Source: JBGAHD01 sp044226395
GTDB taxonomy: Bacteria; Pseudomonadota; Gammaproteobacteria; Xanthomonadales; Ahniellaceae
Reading direction: 5' to 3'
Length of the DNA stretch: 64,000 bases
NCBI GenBank assembly: GCA_044226395.1
Contig: JBGAHD010000005.1
Span: 62,001-126,000, forward strand
Below, piece after piece: positions 32,842-41,821 of this stretch (positions are counted from its first letter, which is position 1; each line of letters opens with the position of its first letter). The notes below the pieces were generated by a model that worked only from the letters and a program-made list of their open reading frames with translations, made no database searches and was not told the origin of the DNA. The position numbers and the translations under genes were made by a program.

Positions 32842-35583
32842 TTATTCCAAGCGACCGTGGCACTGCTTGTACTTCTTGCCCGAACCGCACGGACAAGGAT
32901 CGTTGCGACCGACCTTGGGCGCGTCACGGACGACCGGCGTCTGCGCGACGGCCGCGGCGGCCTGCGCCGGCGGCGGCGCCTGCTCGGGATCGCCCTCGAA
33001 ACCCGTGGCGTCGGCGTGCTGGAACTCCATCGGCGCGCGCTGCTGACGTTGCTGCTGCTGTTGCTCGAGCTCGTGCAGCTCTTCCTCGCTGCGCAGACGC
33101 ACGCGCGCGAGCAGCGTCGTCATCTCGGTCTTGACGCGATCGAGCATCTGTTCGAACAACTCGAAGGCTTCGCGCTTGAACTCCTGCTTGGGCTGCTTCT
33201 GCGCATAACCGCGCAGATGAATGCCCTGACGCAGGTAGTCCATGCTGGCCAAGTGATCCTTCCACTGGCTGTCGAGCACCGACAACATGACGTGCTTCTC
33301 CAGCGCGCGCATCACGTCGGGCCCGATTTCCTGTTCCTTGGCGGCGAAGTGCTTGGCCACGGCGTCCTGCACCATCGACCAGATGTTCTGCGCGGTCAGT
33401 TCGGACGCGCGCGCGTCGCGCGCGACTTGCTGCTTGAGTTCGACCGGAATGCCGTAGTCGCTTTCCAGCGCGCGGCTCAAGCCGTCGAGATCCCACTGAT
33501 CGTCGATGGCGTTCTCGGGCACGAACTGACGCGACAGCGCCTCGATCACGTCCTGGCGGATGCCGCTGACGGTCTCCGCCACGTCGGCGGCCTCGAGCAG
33601 CTCGTTGCGCTGTTCGTAGATGACCTTGCGCTGGTCATTGGCGACGTCGTCGTAATCGAGCAGGTGCTTGCGCATGTCGAAGTTGTGCGCCTCGACCTTG
33701 CGCTGCGCGTTCTCGATCTGGCGCGTGACCAGGCGATCCTCGAGCGCGTCGTCTTCCTTCATGCCGAAGATCTTCATCCACTTCGTCACCCAGTCGCCGG
33801 CGAAGATGCGCATGAGGTTGTCTTCGAGCGACAAGTAAAAGCGGCTCGAACCCGGATCGCCCTGACGACCGGAACGGCCGCGCAGCTGATTGTCGATACG
33901 GCGCGATTCGTGGCGTTCGGTGCCGACGATGTGCAAGCCGCCAGCGGCGAGCACGGCGTCGTGGCGCTGCTTCCACTCGGCGCGCACGCGCTCGCGATCG
34001 GCGTCGGTCGCTTCGGCGGGCAAGGTCTTGAGCTCGGCCTCGAGGCTGCCGCCGAGCACGATGTCGGTGCCGCGACCGGCCATGTTGGTGGCGATGGTCA
34101 CCGCGCCCGGACGACCGGCCTGGGCGACGATGTGCGCCTCGCGTTCGTGCTGCTTGGCGTTGAGCACTTCATGCGGCACGCCGCCCTTGCGCAGCAGGCC
34201 CGAGATGTATTCGGACGTTTCGATCGAGGTCGTGCCCACCAGCACCGGCTGGCCGCGCTGATTGCAGTCGCGAATGTCCTCGACGATGGCGCGGAACTTG
34301 GCCTCGCGCTTCATGAACACCAGGTCCGGATGATCCTTGCGCACCATCGGACGATGGGTCGGGATCACCACCACTTCCAGGCCGTAGATCTGCTGGAATT
34401 CGTACGCCTCGGTGTCGGCGGTGCCGGTCATGCCCGAGAGCTTCTTGTACAGACGGAAGTAGTTCTGGAAGGTGATCGAGGCCAGCGTCTGGTTTTCGCG
34501 CTGGATCGGCACGCCTTCCTTGGCCTCGACCGCCTGATGCAGGCCGTCGGACCAGCGACGGCCCTGCAGGGTGCGGCCGGTGAACTCGTCGACGATGATC
34601 ACCTCGCCATCGCGCACGATGTAGTCGACATCGCGCTGATAGAGATTGTGCGCGCGCAACGCCGCGTTGAGGTGATGGACGATGATCAGGTTCTTGGCGT
34701 CATAAAGGCTTTCCTCGCCCTGCAGGATGCCGGCCTCGCGCAGCAGCTCTTCGGCGCGCGACATGCCTTCCTCGGACAAATGCACCTGCTTTTGCTTTTC
34801 ATCGACCCAGAAATCGCCCGCGCCTTCTTCCTTCTCCTGGCGACGGAGCTTGGGCACGACGCGGTTGACCTTGACGTAGAGCTGCGGCGAATCCTCGGCC
34901 GGACCGGAGATGATCAGCGGCGTGCGCGCTTCGTCGATCAGGATCGAGTCGACTTCGTCGACGATGGCGTAGAACTGACCGCGCTGGAAGCGATCTTCCT
35001 TCGACAGCGCCATGTTGTCGCGCAGGTAGTCGAAGCCGAATTCATTGTTGGTGCCGTAGGTGATGTCGGCGGTATACGACGAGCGCTTGACCTCGGGCTT
35101 CATGCCCGGCACCACCACGCCCACGGTCATGCCCAGCGCGCCGTAGACCGGCGACATCCAGGCCGCGTCGCGACGCGCCAGATAGTCGTTGACCGTGACC
35201 ACGTGCACGCCCTTGCCGGCGAGCGCGTTCAAGTACACGGGCAGGGTCGCGACCAGGGTCTTGCCCTCGCCCGTGCGCATTTCCGCGATGCGGCCCTGAT
35301 GCAGCACCATGCCACCGATCAGCTGCACGTCGTAATGGCGCATGCCCATGGTGCGCCGCGCGGCTTCGCGCACGGCCGCGAAGGCCTCGGGCAGCAACTG
35401 GTCGAGGGTCTTGCCCTCGCTCAGGCGCTGGCGGAACTCGGCGGTCTTGCCGCGCAATTCCTCGTCGCTCAGCCGCGTGAAACTCGGTTCGAGCTCGTTG
35501 ATCTGCGCCACGGTCTTTCGGAACTGGCGCACCAGCCGCTCGTTGCGGCTGCCGAAAATGCTGGTGAGGATGCGATTTAGCAT
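32842..35583 (-). CDS. secA: Preprotein translocase ATPase SecA
   Basis: The motor of Sec export, 913 residues (E. coli 901). The Walker A region is MRTGEGKTLVATLP (about 102-115) and the DEVD box lies in AIVDEVDSILIDEARTPL. Also visible are the preprotein-crosslinking and helical wing/scaffold regions, NMAGRGTDI and the C-terminal zinc-binding SEC-C motif NDPCPCGSGKKYKQCHG. The ATG at 35583 gives MLNRILTSIFGSRNERL, matching known SecA starts; 36 more in-frame residues upstream are not family-like and cross a terminator. Confidence 0.98.
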   Translation of the reverse strand: MLNRILTSIFGSRNERLVRQFRKTVAQINELEPSFTRLSDEELRGKTAEFRQRLSEGKTLDQLLPEAFAAVREAARRTMGMRHYDVQLIGGMVLHQGRIAEMRTGEGKTLVATLPVYLNALAGKGVHVVTVNDYLARRDAAWMSPVYGALGMTVGVVVPGMKPEVKRSSYTADITYGTNNEFGFDYLRDNMALSKEDRFQRGQFYAIVDEVDSILIDEARTPLIISGPAEDSPQLYVKVNRVVPKLRRQEKEEGAGDFWVDEKQKQVHLSEEGMSRAEELLREAGILQGEESLYDAKNLIIVHHLNAALRAHNLYQRDVDYIVRDGEVIIVDEFTGRTLQGRRWSDGLHQAVEAKEGVPIQRENQTLASITFQNYFRLYKKLSGMTGTADTEAYEFQQIYGLEVVVIPTHRPMVRKDHPDLVFMKREAKFRAIVEDIRDCNQRGQPVLVGTTSIETSEYISGLLRKGGVPHEVLNAKQHEREAHIVAQAGRPGAVTIATNMAGRGTDIVLGGSLEAELKTLPAEATDADRERVRAEWKQRHDAVLAAGGLHIVGTERHESRRIDNQLRGRSGRQGDPGSSRFYLSLEDNLMRIFAGDWVTKWMKIFGMKEDDALEDRLVTRQIENAQRKVEAHNFDMRKHLLDYDDVANDQRKVIYEQRNELLEAADVAETVSGIRQDVIEALSRQFVPENAIDDQWDLDGLSRALESDYGIPVELKQQVARDARASELTAQNIWSMVQDAVAKHFAAKEQEIGPDVMRALEKHVMLSVLDSQWKDHLASMDYLRQGIHLRGYAQKQPKQEFKREAFELFEQMLDRVKTEMTTLLARVRLRSEEELHELEQQQQQRQQRAPMEFQHADATGFEGDPEQAPPPAQAAAAVAQTPVVRDAPKVGRNDPCPCGSGKKYKQCHGRLE

Positions 35584-35646
35584 GGAGACGTTTCGAGGTG
35601 GGTACTTGGGCGAAGCGGGCCGGCATTCTAAACCGTTCAGAACAAG

Positions 35647-35669
35647 AAAGGCCGCCTGAGGCGGCCTTT
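35647..35669 (-). terminator. Rho-independent terminator after the M23 peptidase gene
   Basis: GGCCGCC (35650-35656) and its complement (35660-35666) around TGA, flanked by AAA/TTT. On the minus strand it is followed by TTTCTTGTTC. It lies between the M23 peptidase and secA, so secA needs its own promoter in the following 60 bases. Confidence 0.8.
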
Positions 35670-35739
35670 CGCCGGAATCGATCGGAGCCAATGGGGGCGG
35701 CGCGGGTCAATTCAACCCGACGGCCGGCCCCGGGCGCGG

Positions 35740-36669
35740 TCAGCGCATGGCGCGGATGTATTGCGAGGGGTTGACCAGGCGGCCGTTCAACCAGACTTCC
35801 AGGTGCACGTGCGTGCCCGTGGCCCGGCCAGTGGCGCCCATCTTGGCGATCACGTCGCCGGCGCGCACGGCGTCGCCGACCTGGGACAGATTGCGGTCAT
35901 TGTGCGCGTAGCGCGTCATGTAGCCATTGCCGTGATCGACCTCGACTACATTGCCATAGCCGGTCCGCACACCTGAATAGCTGACCACGCCGCCGGCCAC
36001 GGCCAGAATGTCGGCACCGCGCTCGCCGTTGAAATCGACGCCGGGGTGGAACTCCTGGTGGCCATTGAACGGATCGGCGCGATAGCCAAAGCCCGACGAG
36101 ATGTAGCCCGCGCGCACCGGAATGCCGGCCGGCATCAGGCTCTGATCGATCTCGCGATCGACCAGCACGCTTTCGAGCAGACCCAGCTGACGCGATTGAT
36201 CGGCGAAGCGCTCCTCGAGATTGTCGAGCGCGCCAGTGATCTCGCCGACCTGCAGGGCCGAAGCCTTGGTCGACGAGGCCGGACCACCCAGGCCCGGTTC
36301 GGTCACGAAATTGAATTCGCCATCGTCGAGCTTGCCGGCCTTGGCCAGGCGATCGCCCAGCGCGTTGAGGCGCGCGGCCTCGGCTTGCAGTCGACCCACG
36401 CGAATCGCCAGCGCGTCGATGTCACGCGCCACGGATTGGCGCACTTCGTCGATCTCGCCGTGCTGCGCGCTCAAGCGTTCGCGCGCGGCGATCAGTTCGG
36501 CCCTGGCTTGGTTCGGCGCCAACCAGCGCGCGCCGATCAACATGCCCAGTCCCGCGACCACCGCGAGCACCGCGCACACCAGCCCCCCGGCGGCGGCATA
36601 CGACGGCCAGTTCGCCAGACGCACGACTTTCGGCGTCGAGAACGGCTTGGCAACGATGATAATGTTCAT
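35740..36669 (-). CDS. Membrane-anchored M23 peptidase (LytM domain, NlpD/MepM-like)
   Basis: 309 residues. A single N-terminal TM (about 24-47) is followed by a coiled coil (about 53-115 and 140-172), and a LytM domain at 185-305. Zinc ligands and catalytic residues are complete: H208 and D212 (FHPGVDF), H256 (YAHNDR) and H287-x-H289 (GTHVHLE). So it is an active-site-intact periplasmic peptidoglycan endopeptidase rather than a degenerate activator such as EnvC or NlpD. The ATG at 36669 begins MNIIIVAKPF; the longer frame overlaps the divergent dciA. Same context in xanthomonads. Confidence 0.9.
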   Translation of the reverse strand: MNIIIVAKPFSTPKVVRLANWPSYAAAGGLVCAVLAVVAGLGMLIGARWLAPNQARAELIAARERLSAQHGEIDEVRQSVARDIDALAIRVGRLQAEAARLNALGDRLAKAGKLDDGEFNFVTEPGLGGPASSTKASALQVGEITGALDNLEERFADQSRQLGLLESVLVDREIDQSLMPAGIPVRAGYISSGFGYRADPFNGHQEFHPGVDFNGERGADILAVAGGVVSYSGVRTGYGNVVEVDHGNGYMTRYAHNDRNLSQVGDAVRAGDVIAKMGATGRATGTHVHLEVWLNGRLVNPSQYIRAMR

Positions 36670-36702
36670 GCCCTGTTTGCGCCCGATGTTCGTTGACTTC
36701 CC

Positions 36703-37143
36703 ATGCGGCACCGATCCGGCTCCCCTCCCGCGAAACCTCAGCATGCGCTGATGGCGTCGCCCCTGGGCGGCCTGGTCGATCGCGCTCGCGTCCTCGACGC
36801 GCTCGACAAGGTGCTGCGTGACGCGCTTCCCCAACCCGTGGCCGAGCAATGTCGCCTGGCCAACGTGCGTGGGAAACGTCTGATCTTTCTGGCCAGTTCA
36901 TCCCTGGTCGCGGCGCGCTTGAAGCTCCTGGCCGACACCTTGTTTCAGGCGGCCAAGCTACGCACCGACACGACCTTCGATCAACTCACCGTCAAAGTGG
37001 CGCGGTTACCCTCCCGTCCCCCGGGGGAGCCGCCGCCCAAGCCGCTTTCGAACACTGCCGCGAGTCACCTCGCCGCTGCTGCTGACGCCGTCACGGATCC
37101 CGAATTGAAGGACCTGCTCAAACGTCTGGCCTCCCTGGCCTGA
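36703..37143 (+). CDS. dciA: DciA-like (DUF721) helicase-loading protein
   Basis: 146 residues. The family core is LVDRARVLDALDKVLRDALP and CRLANVRGKRLIFLASSSLVAARLKLLADTLF, a KH-like domain (about 20-105), followed by a disordered Pro-rich linker and a helical tail. DciA is the ancestral loader or recruiter of the replicative helicase DnaB in bacteria lacking DnaC. The start at 36703 (ATG) leaves a 16-residue basic lead; a second ATG (codon 17) is possible. It lies between divergent M23 and convergent lpxC, the usual context in related bacteria. Confidence 0.85.
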   Translation: MRHRSGSPPAKPQHALMASPLGGLVDRARVLDALDKVLRDALPQPVAEQCRLANVRGKRLIFLASSSLVAARLKLLADTLFQAAKLRTDTTFDQLTVKVARLPSRPPGEPPPKPLSNTAASHLAAAADAVTDPELKDLLKRLASLA

Positions 37144-37246
37144 TGCTTATCCTCGAACACCTTCACCGACACTGGCGGAGACTCCGCCGGCGCCGACCGT
37201 TTCCGATCGGCGTTGATGCCTTCTTGCCTGGATCGATCGGCGCTAG

Positions 37247-38158
37247 TTAGACCGCTTGCGCCGGATGCGCGTAGGAGATCGGTGCCGTCGCCGGATCGGA
37301 GAAGGTCACCTCTTCCCATGCCGTGCTGTCGGCCATCAAGGTCCGCAGCAACTTGTTATTGAGGTTGTGGCCGGACTTGTGGCCATAGAACGCGCCGATG
37401 AGGCTGCGTCCGAGCAGGTACAGATCGCCGATCGCGTCGAGGATCTTGTGCTTGACGAACTCGTCCTCGTAGCGAAGACCATCCTCGTTGAGGACGCGGT
37501 AGTCGTCGAGCACGATGGCGTTGTCCATGCTGCCGCCCAGCACCAGATTGCGCTCGCGCAGCATTTCGATGTCGCGCATGAAGCCGAAGGTGCGGGCGCG
37601 CGAGACTTCCTTCACGAACGAGGTCGTGGAGAAATCGATCTCGGCGGTGGAGCTGTTGCGGGTGAAGATCGGATGATCGAAATCGATCGAGAAGCCGACC
37701 TTGAAACCATCGAAGGGATCGAACCGGGCCCACTTGTCGCCGTCGCGCACCAGCACCGATTTCTTGATGCGGATGAAGCGCTTGGCGACGGGTTGTTCCT
37801 CGATACCGGCGGACTGGATGAGGAACACGAAGGGTCCGGCGCTGCCATCCATGATCGGCACTTCGGGGGCGGACAGATCGACATAGGCATTGTCGATGCC
37901 CAGACCCGCCATGGCCGAGAGCAGATGCTCGACGGTGGCCACGCGGGCCGTGCCATTGATCAGGGTGGTGGAAAGACTGGTGTCGCCAACCATTTCGCTG
38001 CGAGCGCGAAGCTCGACGGGCTGGGCCAGATCGACACGGCGGAAGACGATGCCGGTGTCGGGGGCCGCGGGGCGAAGCGTCATGTAGACCTTCTCGCCCG
38101 TGTGGATGCCCACACCGGTCGCGCGGATGACATTTTTCAGCGTGCGCTGCTTGATCAT
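37247..38158 (-). CDS. lpxC: UDP-3-O-acyl-N-acetylglucosamine deacetylase
   Basis: The committed step of lipid A synthesis, 303 residues (E. coli 305). The zinc ligands are visible: H78 (VEHLLSAM), H237 and D241 (HKILDAIGD), and the general acid H264 (KSGHNLNNK). The ATG at 38158 gives MIKQRTLKNVIRATGVGIHTG, the standard start. The C-terminal tail ends YAHPAQAV, hydrophobic, as in enzymes degraded by FtsH. It is the last gene of the dcw region but has its own promoter and sits beyond a terminator. Confidence 0.98.
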   Translation of the reverse strand: MIKQRTLKNVIRATGVGIHTGEKVYMTLRPAAPDTGIVFRRVDLAQPVELRARSEMVGDTSLSTTLINGTARVATVEHLLSAMAGLGIDNAYVDLSAPEVPIMDGSAGPFVFLIQSAGIEEQPVAKRFIRIKKSVLVRDGDKWARFDPFDGFKVGFSIDFDHPIFTRNSSTAEIDFSTTSFVKEVSRARTFGFMRDIEMLRERNLVLGGSMDNAIVLDDYRVLNEDGLRYEDEFVKHKILDAIGDLYLLGRSLIGAFYGHKSGHNLNNKLLRTLMADSTAWEEVTFSDPATAPISYAHPAQAV

Positions 38159-38200
38159 TGTTTCGAATTTCCTCGGGGCAGAGGAAGACACAATTTTGGA

Positions 38201-38228
38201 AGATAACACAGGAAACTCGACCGGCAAA
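38201..38228 (-). promoter_or_regulatory. Candidate sigma-70 promoter of lpxC
   Basis: On the minus strand TTTGCC (complement of 38223-38228), a 16-base spacer and TTATCT (complement of 38201-38206), with TGTG before the -10. Predicted start about 38193, 35 bases before the ATG. The -35 is poor, the -10 fair. Confidence 0.5.
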
Positions 38229-38241
38229 CCAAAAAGGCCCT

Positions 38242-38261
38242 AAAAAGCCACAACTTGTGGC
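38242..38261 (-). terminator. Rho-independent terminator downstream of ftsZ
   Basis: GCCAC / GTGGC stem (38247-38261) with an AACTT loop, followed on the minus strand by T5. It lies 205 bases past ftsZ and just upstream of the lpxC promoter. Confidence 0.7.
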
Positions 38262-38397
38262 GCCGTTACAACATCGAGTTCGTCTGTTCCCCCCCATCGT
38301 CGCGCATGGCTGCCCGCTTCGCGGGGCCGCTAGCGGCGCGAAGCATGGCAAGGTGATGACAAACGCGCTAGTGCCGGTAAGCCGACACGCAAGGACG

Positions 38398-38432
38398 GCG
38401 AAACCTCCCGGGGATGGGCCGGGAGGTTCGCT
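38398..38432 (-). terminator. Stable GC hairpin soon after ftsZ
   Basis: Arms around 38398-38411 and 38419-38432 (core CCTCCCGG / CCGGGAGG) lie 33 bases after the ftsZ stop. No T-run on the minus strand, so it is perhaps a 3' stabiliser or Rho-associated end. Confidence 0.45.
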
Positions 38433-38465
38433 CAGGACGCGCTACGCGCGGCCGACCAGTCGGGG

Positions 38466-39677
38466 TCAGTCGGCCTGGCGGCGCAGGAACGCGGGGATGT
38501 CGAGGTAGTCGTCCATCGGCGGCGACGAGGGCGTCGGCGCGCTGTCGGCCACCGCCGCGGGTTGCGTCGCGGCGCGCGAAGACACGCCGCGGTTGAGCCC
38601 ACCGGCACCGAAGTCGATGCCACCCGTCGTGCCCGTGCGCAGCACGCGCATCGGCGGACGCTCGACTTGCAGCTCGGCCTTCTCGCGCGCGGTCACGATC
38701 GGCGGACGCTGCTGCGCCTGCTGACGGTTGAGACCGGTGGCGACCACGGTCACCCGGACATCGTCCTGGATCTCGGGGTCGAGCACGGTGCCGATGACCA
38801 CGGTCGCGTCCTCGGAGGCGAAGCCTTCGATGGTGCGGCCGATCTCCTCGAACTCGCGCATGGTGAAGCTGGGGCCCGCGGTGATGTTGACCAGGATGCC
38901 GCAGGCGCCGGACAGATTGACGTCGTCGAGCAGCGGGTTGGAGATCGCGGCCTCGGCGGCGGCGAGCGCGCGGTCATCGCCGCGACCCGTGCCCGAGCCC
39001 ATCATCGCCATGCCCATCTCGCTCATGACCGTGCGCACGTCGGCGAAGTCGACATTGATCAGGCCCGGTCGGGTGATCAAGTCGGCGATGCCCTGCACGG
39101 CGCCCAGCAGCACGTCATTGGCCGCGCGGAAGGCGTTGAGGAAGTTCACCTCGCGGCCGAGCACGGTCAGCAGTTTTTCGTTGGGGATGGTGATCAGGGA
39201 GTCGACGTGGTGCGACAACTCCTCGATGCCCTTGAGCGCCACCTGCATGCGCCGGCGACCCTCGAACGGAAAAGGTTTCGTGACCACGGCGACGGTGAGG
39301 ATGCCCATCTCCTTGGCCAATTGCGCCACCACGGGCGCGGCGCCCGTGCCGGTGCCACCGCCCATGCCGGCGGTGATGAACACCATGTCGGCGCCGGTGA
39401 GGATTTCGCAGATGCGCTCGCGATCTTCGAGCGCGGACTGGCGACCCACTTCGGGATTGGCCCCCGCGCCAAGTCCCTTGGTGACGTGACCGCCCAGTTG
39501 CAGCGTCTGCTTGGCCGGGCAGTGCTTGAGCGCCTGCGCGTCGGTGTTGGCGACGACGAAGTCGACGCCCTCCACAGTGGCCGCCAGCATGTGATTGACC
39601 GCGTTGCCGCCGCCGCCTCCCACGCCGATGACCTTGATGACCGCGTTGGGCGCGGCCGACTCGACTAGTTCGAACAT
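38466..39677 (-). CDS. ftsZ: Cell-division tubulin FtsZ
   Basis: The GTPase that forms the Z ring, 403 residues. The N-terminal nucleotide core is IKVIGVGGGGGNAVNHM, with the tubulin signature GGGTGTG at 106-112 and the T7 loop NVDFADVRTVM. After an unstructured linker (about 320-385) comes the conserved C-terminal peptide DDYLDIPAFLRRQAD that binds FtsA and other partners. Last gene of the dcw cluster, 60 bases after ftsA, with a visible GGAGG Shine-Dalgarno on the minus strand upstream. Confidence 0.99.
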   Translation of the reverse strand: MFELVESAAPNAVIKVIGVGGGGGNAVNHMLAATVEGVDFVVANTDAQALKHCPAKQTLQLGGHVTKGLGAGANPEVGRQSALEDRERICEILTGADMVFITAGMGGGTGTGAAPVVAQLAKEMGILTVAVVTKPFPFEGRRRMQVALKGIEELSHHVDSLITIPNEKLLTVLGREVNFLNAFRAANDVLLGAVQGIADLITRPGLINVDFADVRTVMSEMGMAMMGSGTGRGDDRALAAAEAAISNPLLDDVNLSGACGILVNITAGPSFTMREFEEIGRTIEGFASEDATVVIGTVLDPEIQDDVRVTVVATGLNRQQAQQRPPIVTAREKAELQVERPPMRVLRTGTTGGIDFGAGGLNRGVSSRAATQPAAVADSAPTPSSPPMDDYLDIPAFLRRQAD

Positions 39678-39737
39678 GTTCCCATCCTCCTGCTCGTGCT
39701 ACAGCTCATTGTTGTGTGTGTTGTTGGTGTCGACCCA

Positions 39738-40982
39738 TCAAAACTCGCCCGAGAACCACTTCCGGAAGCGGTCCCAGAGCGATCCAACGCCGTCCGTGGC
39801 GGGCGCGGACACATGACGTGCCGCGGCCGCCCCCTGCTGACTGCCGTAAAGCAGCAGCCCGACCCCGGTGGCGTGAATCTCGTTGCTGACCACATCGGCC
39901 AGTCCCGTCACGTAGTGCGGGACACCGATGCGGACCGGCATGTGGAACATCTCTTCGGCCAGCTCCACCACGCCTTCGATCTTGCTGCCGCCGCCGGTCA
40001 TGACGATGCCGGCGGCGACCAGTTCCTCGTACCCCGAGCGGCGCAGTTCGGCCTGCACCATCTCGAAGATTTCCTCGTAGCGCTTTTGCACCACCTCGCC
40101 CAGCATCTGGCGCGCGAGTCGCCGCGGCGGACGATCGCCAACGCTGGTCACTTCGATGGTTTCTTCCGCGCGCGCCAGTTGCGCCAGCGCGCAGGCGTAT
40201 TTGACTTTGATCTCTTCCGCGAAAGGCGTGGGCGTGCGGAAGGCAAACGCGATGTCATTGGTCACCTGATCGCCCGCCACGCCCAGCGAAGCCGTGTGGC
40301 GGATCGCGCCATGCGTGAACACCGCGATGTCGGTGGTGCCCGCGCCGATGTCGACCAGGCACACGCCGAGATCTTTCTCGTCGGGCGTCAGCACCGAATG
40401 ACTCGACGCGATCTGCTGCAGGATCAAGTCATCGACCTGCAGGCCGCAACGCGTCACGCATTTGGTGATGTTTTGCGCGGCGCTGAGCGCGCCGGTGACC
40501 AGATGCACGCGCGCCTCCAGGCGCACGCCGCTCATGCCGATCGGGTGGCGAATGCCTTCCTGTTCGTCGATCACGTACTCCTGCGGCAGCACGTGCAGGA
40601 TGCGCTGATCGGCGGGAATGGCGACCGCGCGCGCGGCATCGAGCACGCGCTCGACATCGCCCTCGGTCACTTCCTTGTCGCGGATGGCGACCACGCCTTG
40701 CGAGTTGAGGCTTCGGATGTGGCTGCCCGAGATTCCAGCGTAGACCGAACGAATCTCGCAGCCCGCCATCAACTCCGCTTCCTCGATCGCGCGCTGGATC
40801 GATTGCGTGGTCGATTCAATGTCGACCACCACGCCACGCTTCATGCCCTTGGACGGATGCGTGCCGATGCCGATGACCTCGACCGGTTCGCCAGGCGCGT
40901 ACTCGCCGACGATCGCCACGATCTTGCTCGTGCCGATGTCGAGACCGACCAGGAGTTGCTTGGATTCCGACTTGCGCGGCAT
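39738..40982 (-). CDS. ftsA: Cell-division actin-like protein FtsA
   Basis: 414 residues, the membrane anchor of FtsZ. Actin-fold signatures are LVGLDIGTSKIVAIVGEY, the phosphate motif CLVDIGAGTTDIAVF and GIVMTGGGSKIEGV. The 1C domain sits at about 85-165. A C-terminal amphipathic helix LWDRFRKWFSGEF is the membrane-targeting sequence. The ATG at 40982 yields MPRKSESKQLLVGLDIG; the frame is open across ftsQ upstream but only from this start is the protein family-like. It starts two bases after the ftsQ stop. Confidence 0.98.
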   Translation of the reverse strand: MPRKSESKQLLVGLDIGTSKIVAIVGEYAPGEPVEVIGIGTHPSKGMKRGVVVDIESTTQSIQRAIEEAELMAGCEIRSVYAGISGSHIRSLNSQGVVAIRDKEVTEGDVERVLDAARAVAIPADQRILHVLPQEYVIDEQEGIRHPIGMSGVRLEARVHLVTGALSAAQNITKCVTRCGLQVDDLILQQIASSHSVLTPDEKDLGVCLVDIGAGTTDIAVFTHGAIRHTASLGVAGDQVTNDIAFAFRTPTPFAEEIKVKYACALAQLARAEETIEVTSVGDRPPRRLARQMLGEVVQKRYEEIFEMVQAELRRSGYEELVAAGIVMTGGGSKIEGVVELAEEMFHMPVRIGVPHYVTGLADVVSNEIHATGVGLLLYGSQQGAAAARHVSAPATDGVGSLWDRFRKWFSGEF

Positions 40983-40984
40983 GG

Positions 40985-41821
40985 TCAGGCCTGGGTCTGA
41001 GGTTGAACGGGAACGGGCGCGTCGGCCGGCGGCGCGACGTCGACCGGCGACGGTGTTTCGACCGGCGACGTGGGCTCGGGCGCGGCGCGCCACTGCAAGG
41101 CAAAACCGTTGGCGTAGCGCAGATCGGCGCGCACCAGCACGGCGCCGGGCGTCGAGGCGGCATCGCCCAGCGCATCGAGAAAGCGCTCCAGGCGCTCGCG
41201 CGGCGCTTCGCGACCGATGATCACGCGCGCGCCGTTGTCGAGTTCGACCGCCCAACTGCCACGACCGCTCAAGGCCATGGCCACCGGCTTGAACGCGTGA
41301 CCGGACGTCATGCGCGTGACTTCGCGGAAGAAGCTCAACACTTCGATCGCGCGTTCGTTCGGGCCGATCAAGCGCGGCAAGCCCGCGGGCACGGTCTCGC
41401 CGGGCACTTCGAAAATCTCGCCGCGCTCGGAGAGCAACGCGCGGTCGTCCCACACCGCGACGGCGTGGCGTTCGATCACGCGGATCTCCAGGCGATCGGG
41501 CCATTGCTTGCGCACTTCCGCGCGCTCGACCCAGGGCACTTGCTCGACCGAGCGCCGCACCGCCGCCAGGTCGACCGCGAAAAAGCCCACGCCCAGATGC
41601 GGCATGGCCGCGCCACGAATCTGATCGACGTTGATGCGATCGAACTGCGCGTCGACGCGCAGCTGCCGGAACGGCCAGGTGTCTGACGCGAACCAGCCCT
41701 TCATCACGCCGACGATGGGCGCGGCCACGAGCAACAGTGCCGCGATCCACGACACCAGCTTCAACGCCGCGCCACCGCGTAGGCGCGCGGGCGAATGTTC
41801 GAAGGGGCGAGTCGCGATCAT
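40985..41821 (-). CDS. ftsQ: Cell-division protein FtsQ
   Basis: 278 residues with one TM helix (about 20-43), a POTRA domain (about 50-118: TWPFRQLRVDAQFDRINVDQIRG and VEQVPWVERAEVRKQWPDRLEI) and the FtsQ beta domain. It links FtsL/FtsB and FtsK to the divisome. The C-terminal 30 residues are Pro-rich and unstructured. The ATG at 41821 overlaps the ddl stop (ATGA). Confidence 0.94.
   Translation of the reverse strand: MIATRPFEHSPARLRGGAALKLVSWIAALLLVAAPIVGVMKGWFASDTWPFRQLRVDAQFDRINVDQIRGAAMPHLGVGFFAVDLAAVRRSVEQVPWVERAEVRKQWPDRLEIRVIERHAVAVWDDRALLSERGEIFEVPGETVPAGLPRLIGPNERAIEVLSFFREVTRMTSGHAFKPVAMALSGRGSWAVELDNGARVIIGREAPRERLERFLDALGDAASTPGAVLVRADLRYANGFALQWRAAPEPTSPVETPSPVDVAPPADAPVPVQPQTQA

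Larger units (their letters stand above)
38159..38465. other. Intergenic region lpxC-ftsZ
   Basis: No gene. It contains the lpxC promoter (38201-38228), a T5 terminator (38242-38261) and a stable GC hairpin near ftsZ (38398-38432). Confidence 0.7.

Noticed and set aside
32833..35580. 915-codon plus-strand frame opposite secA
   Set aside because: Antisense shadow of SecA, no domain and no ribosome-binding site.
35584..35691. 36-residue extension of SecA, or a SecM-like leader
   Set aside because: It crosses the terminator and shows no arrest motif; SecA homology starts at 35583.
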